The position numbers were made by a program, and so were the translations under genes. From contig CM070596.1 in the NCBI GenBank assembly GCA_036346395.1, positions 19,444,177-19,508,176 on the forward strand: 64,000 nt of DNA, given 5' to 3'. The notes under the pieces are model-generated. The model was not told the DNA's origin. It saw only the letters and a program-made list of their open reading frames with translations, and did no database searches. Below are positions 58,227 through 64,000 of this stretch, piece after piece. Source of the DNA: Hsuehochloa calcarea. Its lineage: Eukaryota; Streptophyta; Magnoliopsida; Poales; Poaceae. The number at the start of each line of letters is the position of its first letter. The first letter of the stretch is position 1.

Positions 58227-58646
58227 TTACGCCAACCGTAGAATAAATCGGGCCGACCAATCGAGAATGGCATTCAACAAAGTGATATAGCAATAACAAA
58301 GTGATATACCAATCGACATCGATGGCGGTGCAAAGGCGAGGCTACGCGGGTGTGCAGACGGACCAGCCGCGAGGAAGGCGATCGGGTCGCCGAGGTACTC
58401 CGGCGCCGCTCCGACTGGCTCTTCTCTGCAAAAAAAGAAACATAAAACTGTCAATACAAAATTTCGGCAGCACCTCCCCTGCACGGTGAGGTTTCCAAAA
58501 CCTGCAAGAAAACCAACGGCACGATGGTCGACATGCACATGTGGAACTCTATCAAATAATAAACACTCATCCCCCCTTAATATATAACAAGGTTCTAACA
58601 ATGAAGTAATCAAATAATGCATAATGAACTTATTTCCTAATCCCAT
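58227..58646 (-). other. unrecognised open frame inside the CACTA element
   Basis: A 139-codon minus-strand frame reading EPVGAAPEYLGDPIAFLAAG in its middle. It has no recognised domain, and its ends look like intron or untranslated sequence. It lies upstream of the TNP2-like gene on the same strand, so it may be a leader exon of that gene or another captured exon. Confidence 0.3.
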
Positions 58647-59205
58647 GTATGATCCAACCTCTCAAAAGTGTCTATAAGAAAGAAAAAGCTTCAAAGTAAT
58701 AGTTTGACAGAAGCGCTCTTATAGACATACTACTGCTTGAAACTTAAATATTTCAGTTTCTATAACAAAAGGTATAAAATTTTAGACTTTCATATACATA
58801 TGCAAACATTGGAAGATATTTTCTCGGTTGCTGTCAAGAGAAGATATTTTGTTGATAGATATACCAACATGAACATCAAGAAAACCAGACTCTCATAGGT
58901 ATGAAAAGGCTCTCATAGATGTATCCAACCAGTAAGAGATGTTAAACCTTTTAAGGTAAAGTGGAACAACACCTATAATATTTTCATTCTCGTCCCGTGC
59001 AACAAAATGCAGAGGTAACCACCCGTGCTTCAAATCACCAAGGACATCAAGGTTTCAAGGATGGTCATGAATCCCATGATATAATAAAATGTAGCACAAT
59101 TAGAGACCCACATATATAGAAGTCATTCTAGAATATATGCAGTTAAAACATATTAAATTTGACCGAAATATTCTTTAGAACATTAACACATCAGTATAGC
59201 AATAG

Positions 59206-59523
59206 CAGCTAATGCTGAGCTCTATTGCAAGCTTGGTTTGCCATTTGTAATGGGCACAACCGGTGGGATGGGCAAGCATTTCTACAAATCGCTGCAAGAT
59301 TCAAATAACTATGCACTAATATCTCCACAAATGGGCAAACAGGTACGATCAAAAGGAACTATCTAATTTAATCAGGTGTACCACTGTCATTATTAAACTT
59401 CAAAGTGTTGAAACTATGAACCACTCGTACCATTTTCTTTCTTCCCCGATCGTACTTGCATTTCTTGTCGCAATGGAAATCATGGTGAGCAGTTTCTGGG
59501 CCTTTTCAGCTATCATTTGGAGA
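59206..59523 (+). pseudogene. 4-hydroxy-tetrahydrodipicolinate reductase (dapB) gene fragment
   Basis: Exon 59,206-59,342 follows a GCAG acceptor and reads ANAELYCKLGLPFVMGTTGG then KSLQDSNNYALISPQMGKQ, ending at a GTACGA donor. The next piece, 59,452-59,523, reads VLAFLVAMEIM and, after a one-base loss, EQFLGLFSYHLE. These match plant dihydrodipicolinate reductase, a plastid enzyme of lysine synthesis that uses NAD(P)H. The GTTGG loop and the ISPQMGKQ stretch are conserved. Upstream nucleotide-binding and downstream substrate-binding exons are absent. It is on the strand opposite to the transposase genes and keeps an intron, so it was captured from genomic DNA. Confidence 0.85.
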
Positions 59524-60690
59524 TACAATTCTACCTTGAATATTCCCTTAGGAATTCGAGGTTCGTAAAGAAAGTTGCCGATAATGCTAAAGTGTCTTAA
59601 GTTTGTACTTCAAGAGCCAATAATATATCATCGCTAACCTTAATATATCTACGAGAGCAATTACTCATTTATAAAGCTTCACCACTTGGATTTTATGGTG
59701 CCATTTGATTGAGTTCGATCCATTCAAGAATCTAGTCATTTCTCATGGAGAAGATTTTCCTTGCATAGTAGCAGTGGAGATGAATGTAGAGCTTCAAACC
59801 AACTCATGTGCTATTATTTTGTCGCTAACAATAGTTGTGTCCTAAAGGATCCTGTGCATAGATTTCCAATAGAAGTTTTGGGCAAAGAGAAAATTTATGT
59901 GCACATACGCGCATAGATTCTAGATATTCATGTGATGTTGTGTGCATGTGAATCGTTAGTGATCATGTAGCCGCTCAATTTGGCGCCACATACATGATAT
60001 TTCCCGCTACTAATTATAAACTGCATAAGAAATCCCGATCCGCAGGATGCTCTTGTCGCTATAAAAGGTGGGCGCTACCTCCTCAGGCGCTTTGCCATCA
60101 TTTGAGGAGATCAAGGATACACTAGGTTTAACCACTATTATGAAGAAGAAAAGAAATATGTTGTGACACCAACCCAATCATCCTACAGAGTGGTGAGGAT
60201 CTTCACTCTTATTCTATGTTGAATATGAATGGTTTTGCTTAACTCGCAGCCTCCTCAATTATAGGCTATTTTGATTATACAAGTGAAGCAACCATCCGTA
60301 AGACACTGTGTCGAGAACCAAAAGTCACAAGAACTCATATTGACATATTGCCTCACTATATGATCTTGGTTCCACCGAGGCAGAGGCCCTTCAAGCGGGA
60401 TGTGGTCTCGCACACTTCGATTAAAGATTACAGGAAGAGATGGAGTCCGTAAAATTGATGCCGAATACCTTGATGGGAATCGTGGAGGCAAAGACGCAGA
60501 TGTCGCCGCACCGCAGAGGGGAGGCTCGGCGACGGTGGTGTGTGTCGCGGCGGCGCTGAGCGGGCGTGGCGATACTGGCGCGGCGCGGGCGGCGCTGAGC
60601 GGCGGCGCTGAGCGGCGGCATGGCGGCGGCCAGGGCGCAAGGCTGTGTGCGGTGCGCGTAAAGGTGAAAAGGGCGGGCCGGGCCGGGGTT
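59524..60690. other. CACTA interior, unassigned, GC-rich at right
   Basis: After the dapB piece there is AT-rich sequence with no exon I recognise, then a GC-rich block (60,395-60,690). Open frames there on both strands encode Ala/Arg/Pro and look compositional. The GC-rich block could be a captured first exon. Confidence 0.4.
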
Positions 60691-60699
60691 AGAAACCTC

Positions 60700-60995
60700 T
60701 TGCCGAGTGCCCCGATCCGCACTCTGCAAAGTGTGACAAACGTGACTATGCATAGGTTTTTTTTAAAAAATTAAAATTATTTGCCGAGTGTCATTTTATG
60801 ACACTCGGTAAATATGATCCTTTGCCGAGTGTCATTTTTTGACACTCGGCAAACCATATTTGGCAAAGAGGTACTTTGCCGAGTGTCATTTGTTGACACT
60901 GCAAATATGCTCCTTTGCCGAAAGTGTCTTTATGACACTCGGCAAATATGATCCTTGCCGAGTGTCATTTTTTGACACTCTAAGAAACCATATTT
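60700..60995. repeat. inner right TTTGCCGAGTG array
   Basis: Six to seven TTTGCCGAGTGTC / GACACTCGGCAAA motifs, a variant (GTGTCA rather than GTGCCA) of the array at the left end. Confidence 0.85.
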
Positions 60996-61885
60996 TTTTC
61001 CACTTTTGACCTCCAAACTTTTTCTCATTCCCATACAATACCCGTACTCCATGTTCCAATGTGGCACGCTTCTGACTTGTTCTATATTTCTTTAATTTAT
61101 TTCAATTAATTGAATTTTCTTGGATAATTCAAATTATAATCGCTAGTCATTCTAATAATGAAAAATAAATGGAAAATGATATTCATGTTATTTAGTATAA
61201 TGTGAGGTCGTAACCGAGAACAGTACCACCAATTTCAACATCTTGTTCACTTAAACATGACCATTTAACTTGCGGTCGAAGTTGTTTTAAATTGTATAAA
61301 AGCAAACGAAGTCCAAAATCATGAAACTTGGGAAGATGTCATGATATCATATGTGGAGGTCGTGATAAAATTTGAGAAGGTTTCGCAAGTTGTCACGCAC
61401 GATGCTTGCAAACCTTAGAAAAACGTAAGAATACGTGAAAACTTCTTCTGAGATTCTTCGGTTTGTGAGCATCGTACATGACAACGCATCAAACTTTTTC
61501 AAATTTTTTCCACTAGATAATGATACGATACGGCGACAACTCGACAAGTTTCATGATTTTCGAATTCGCTCGATTTTATACAATTAAAAACCACTCCCAC
61601 GCAAGTTGGCGCGTTGCCCCGTGAGCACGTTGATCGAAATTTCAAGACAGTTCCTGGATTTAGCCTAAATTTACACTAACAAACAATAATAACATTTTTT
61701 GAACGAATGTAATCCATTATTCGATGCACTTGCGCTCAAACTTACATTTTCTCGGAAAAATTCAACAAAACAAAATAAACTATAGAAATATGCCAAAAGG
61801 CAATGAAAATATCCCAAACTTAAACATGTTGTTTGTGGTGGTGTACTAAAGCTTCAAAAAATATTGGTGGCAAAACCAAAAAAAT
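60996..61885. other. CACTA interior between right arrays, no gene
   Basis: AT-rich sequence with no recognised exon. Minus-strand open frames such as 61,347-61,547 have no domain. Confidence 0.45.
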
Positions 61886-62369
61886 ATAAGTTTACCGAGT
61901 GTTTAGGTTGGCACTAAGAAAGTATTAACTTTGCCGAGTGTCGCCTCGGGCACTCTAAGAACTATTAACTTTGCCGAAAGTCGAATCCGCACTCGGCAAA
62001 GACAAACTTCGCCGAGTGCCCGATCGGGCGCACTCGGCAAAGTTAATAGTTTGCCGAGTGTCGCCACGACACTCGGCGGTTTTAACTTTGCCGAGTGCAA
62101 ACGGTTGCACTCGGCAAAGACGATGTCACTGGATGCCGTTAGGCCCCTTACAATCTTTTGCCGAGTGCCTACCTTGCCGAGTGCCCGCACTTGGCAAAGA
62201 CAGCCTTTGTCGAGTGTAGGTGTTTGCCGAGTGCGTGCACTCGGCAAAGACCTCTTTGCCGAGTGCTATATTTTACCGAAAGCGCGCGCTTAAGAAAGGT
62301 GTCTTTGCCGAGTGCGCAGCTTGGCACTCGGCAAAGATTTTGCACTCGCAAAGTTATTGTTTCGTAGTG
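61886..62369. repeat. right subterminal array and CACTA terminus
   Basis: About ten TTTGCCGAGTG or CACTCGGCAAAG motifs leading to the terminus TTGTTTCGTAGTG, whose inverse is CACTACGAAACAA. The ATT duplication follows at once. Confidence 0.9.
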
Positions 62370-62590
62370 ATTTACAAAGTATATCGTATTTATCGAATCA
62401 TAAAAACCAAAATATCGAACAAATGGACGAAGTTCAACTCCATACACCCCACACCCATGCGCCAAATGGACGAATGATAATCGAACGCTTTACGAATTAA
62501 TCATTACACGCCGATGGGCGCTGCCGATGTTCCGACCAACCAGTGGATCACTCGTGACGATTCAACGAATAGACGACATCCTTCCTAGAC
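62370..62590. repeat. orphan copy of the expansin promoter region
   Basis: The block matches 20,090-20,110 and then 20,425-20,585, with about 290 bases of the original missing between the two parts. Matching stops at CTTCCTAGACAG, and no expansin exon follows. Confidence 0.85.
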
Positions 62591-62593
62591 AGG

Positions 62594-62644
62594 GGCGGAC
62601 CCACAGGTATGCCGGGTGGCCCCAGATACCCTCGTGGGTCCGCC
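62594..62644. repeat. short perfect inverted repeat, GGCGGACCCAC
   Basis: GGCGGACCCAC (62,594-62,604) and GTGGGTCCGCC (62,634-62,644) are exact inverse copies 29 bases apart. AGGGGCGGACCCA-like sequence is frequent at the ends of some grass hAT-type elements. It sits exactly at the end of the expansin-promoter match. Confidence 0.7.
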
Positions 62645-62765
62645 TCGACCATCACCCTCCTCTCTCCCGCCGCCTTGGCCGCCACCACACGCCCGCCAAG
62701 ACGCGAAGAAACTCTCGAGCGCCGGCTCGATCCTGGAGAGATTTGAGATTCCGGAGAGGTCGGCA

Positions 62766-62867
62766 ATGGAGAGCAAGAAGGAGGAGGAGCCGGAGGAGGA
62801 CTTCCTGCCACGAGTGGATCACCCGCAGCCCTCCATCCGCGCCGCCTACCGATCCTGCATCGAGAAG
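62766..62867 (+). CDS. possible first exon of an unrecognised gene
   Basis: An ATG in a GC-rich context opens MESKKEEEPEEDFLPRVDHP, then QPSIRAAYRSCIEK, followed by a GTGGTG donor-like site. The 34 residues start acidic and look like a genuine protein N-terminus. Without splicing the frame runs on to a stop at 62,994-62,996. The frame is also open upstream to 62,616, so the true start is uncertain. No later exon was recognised, so it could be a gene continuing beyond the window or another captured exon. No function can be assigned. Confidence 0.4.
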
Positions 62868-64000
62868 GTGGTGGTCTCCTCCCAAACCGCTCCAGCTTCT
62901 TCCTTACACCCACACGCTTATCGCTGGATTTTACCCGCCGCTCTTTCTCATTTAGTTCTCGCCTCTCCTGTTGTTTCCTGCTTTGTTTGTGCTTAAAGTT
63001 AGATTGCGATTTTGGATCTAGAGTGGGTGCGATGGTGTTGGGAGGGCAATCGCTCAGTGGAAATGAATCTCTGCATCATTTGGTCAATGAGCTCTTTGGT
63101 GAATTCCGATTTGTGAATCTTGAATATGGTGTCGTTTCAGAGCACAACTCATTCTAAGTTCTAGCCCGACCGCATCAAACAAAATTGGAAGTACAACCTA
63201 ACCTTAGCACGACCATATTGCAATGGAATTAAATGGGGATTTTGGTCCCATTTGTATCTTTGTCGGTTGGGGCGGTGGGGACTCGGTGGTTGCTCAAACC
63301 TTCTCATTAGTGTGGTGATGATACTCAATGATAATAGCTATCGTGTTGAACAGTATCGTGAAAATTTGCTCGAGCCATGGAGTTGAAGGATGCTATTGAA
63401 AATCTGTGGGAATATGCAATAAATACCATGCTTTCCTCGTAATTACTAATTCTTGATTGGTTCGCTCGCTCGAAAGTAATGTGAACATTATCTCTATGGA
63501 TGATGCACTTTATGTTGTTGTTAATAGTTTCTTCTAATCTGAATTTTATCGCCTTGTTTGTCATTTGCTCTACATGGTTTAGTGATTTAGTGGTATCTCG
63601 CTTTATTAATCTTGCAAAAGACTGTTTTGTCACCTCATGTAAGCATTTACGTTGTTGTGGTGTGCCAAAAGACCAAAATCTTACAGTGTTTGTTACACAT
63701 TTTCACCGATGTCATATCAATTACCAAGTGTTAAGCAATTTCCATAGTTGCCAAGAAAACCCGAATTCCTTATAACTATTGACACATGTTTAATTACTGA
63801 TTACTTGGATATTATTAAAAGAGCACCATGAGGAATACATAATAATGAAACTTTCTTTTCAAAGGCAAATTTTGAATTTTTGGTAACTTGAAAGCTGAAA
63901 CAAATACATCAGTAAATCTACGATATTATCCTTGCAAAGCGTGTCTCCCGAGATTGTGCTATTTCACGATTAGTCAAAACCGAAAGTCAACCTTTTTCTT
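62868..64000. other. intron-like or intergenic sequence at the right edge
   Basis: T-rich sequence typical of a long first intron in a grass gene. No exon, RNA or transposon end is seen. Confidence 0.4.

Larger units (their letters stand above)
52773..62369 (-). mobile_element. CACTA (En/Spm) DNA transposon carrying a captured gene piece
   Basis: A 9,597-base element beginning CACTATTGGATTCG and ending CGAAACAATA-like sequence as TTGTTTCGTAGTG. It is bounded by the 3-base duplication ATT (52,770-52,772 and 62,370-62,372). Both ends carry subterminal arrays of TTTGCCGAGTG and its inverse CACTCGGCAAA. Two degraded transposase genes lie on the minus strand, and a dapB fragment on the plus strand. 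Because the TNP2-like gene lacks its catalytic middle, the element is not autonomous. Confidence 0.9.

Noticed and set aside
60255..60774. GC-rich frames of 124 and 155 codons
   Set aside because: Both strands are open, encoding Ala/Arg/Pro, with no motif; kept only as an unassigned CACTA interior.

Overview
The window is plant nuclear DNA from a grass (Poaceae), probably a panicoid. The grounds are an intact monocot-style alpha-expansin gene with GT-AG introns, a plant tRNA-Cys, and transposon families typical of grasses: long-LTR chromovirus-like Ty3 elements, a Sirevirus-like Copia element with GGTCGGACCG palindromes, and a CACTA element with TTTGCCGAGTG arrays. There is one convincing intact host gene. 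The rest is transposon nested in transposon, plus broken gene pieces. No bacterial-style system, CRISPR array or operon is visible.

Layout. 1-135: broken exon 2 of an alpha-expansin. 1.4-5.5 kb: repeats, a Ty3 protease scrap, a CACTA terminus and C-rich sequence. 6.6-11.0 kb: a run of plus-strand, intron-containing gene fragments (proteasome beta-2/PBD, a GT31 galactosyltransferase, an unnamed multi-pass membrane protein, importin-alpha) with a tRNA-Cys gene among them; the run ends at a Helitron-like 3' terminus. 13.3-17.4 kb: a decayed minus-strand Ty3 element. 17.9-19.2 kb: a UDP-arabinopyranose mutase (RGP) pseudogene. 20.4-22.2 kb: the intact alpha-expansin gene and its promoter. 22.9-23.2 kb: a small hAT-like element. 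23,227-34,979: a complete Ty3 element (3.05 kb LTRs, TSD ACTAT). 35,874-46,813: a complete Sirevirus-like Copia element (1.79 kb LTRs, TSD TCTTT). 47.5-52.6 kb: LTR fragments and a truncated third Ty3 copy. 52,773-62,369: a CACTA element (TSD ATT) with degraded transposase genes and a captured dihydrodipicolinate reductase (dapB) fragment. 62.37-62.59 kb: a second copy of the expansin promoter. 62.6-64 kb: a possible first exon of another gene.

The parts connect as follows. The expansin locus was partly duplicated: the fragment at the left edge, the intact gene at 21 kb and the orphan promoter at 62.5 kb look like remains of a cluster pulled apart by transposons. Two separate elements, one Helitron-like and one CACTA, carry host gene pieces with their introns, so gene capture is the main creative process here.

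A caution on data quality: the two LTRs of the Ty3 element, and both retrotransposon primer-binding sites, show repeated loss of one base at CAG/CTG sites (CAG read as CG). This looks like sequencing error at methylated CHG sites, so many frameshifts in the transposon genes may not be real. All identifications are by eye from motifs; no database search was run.
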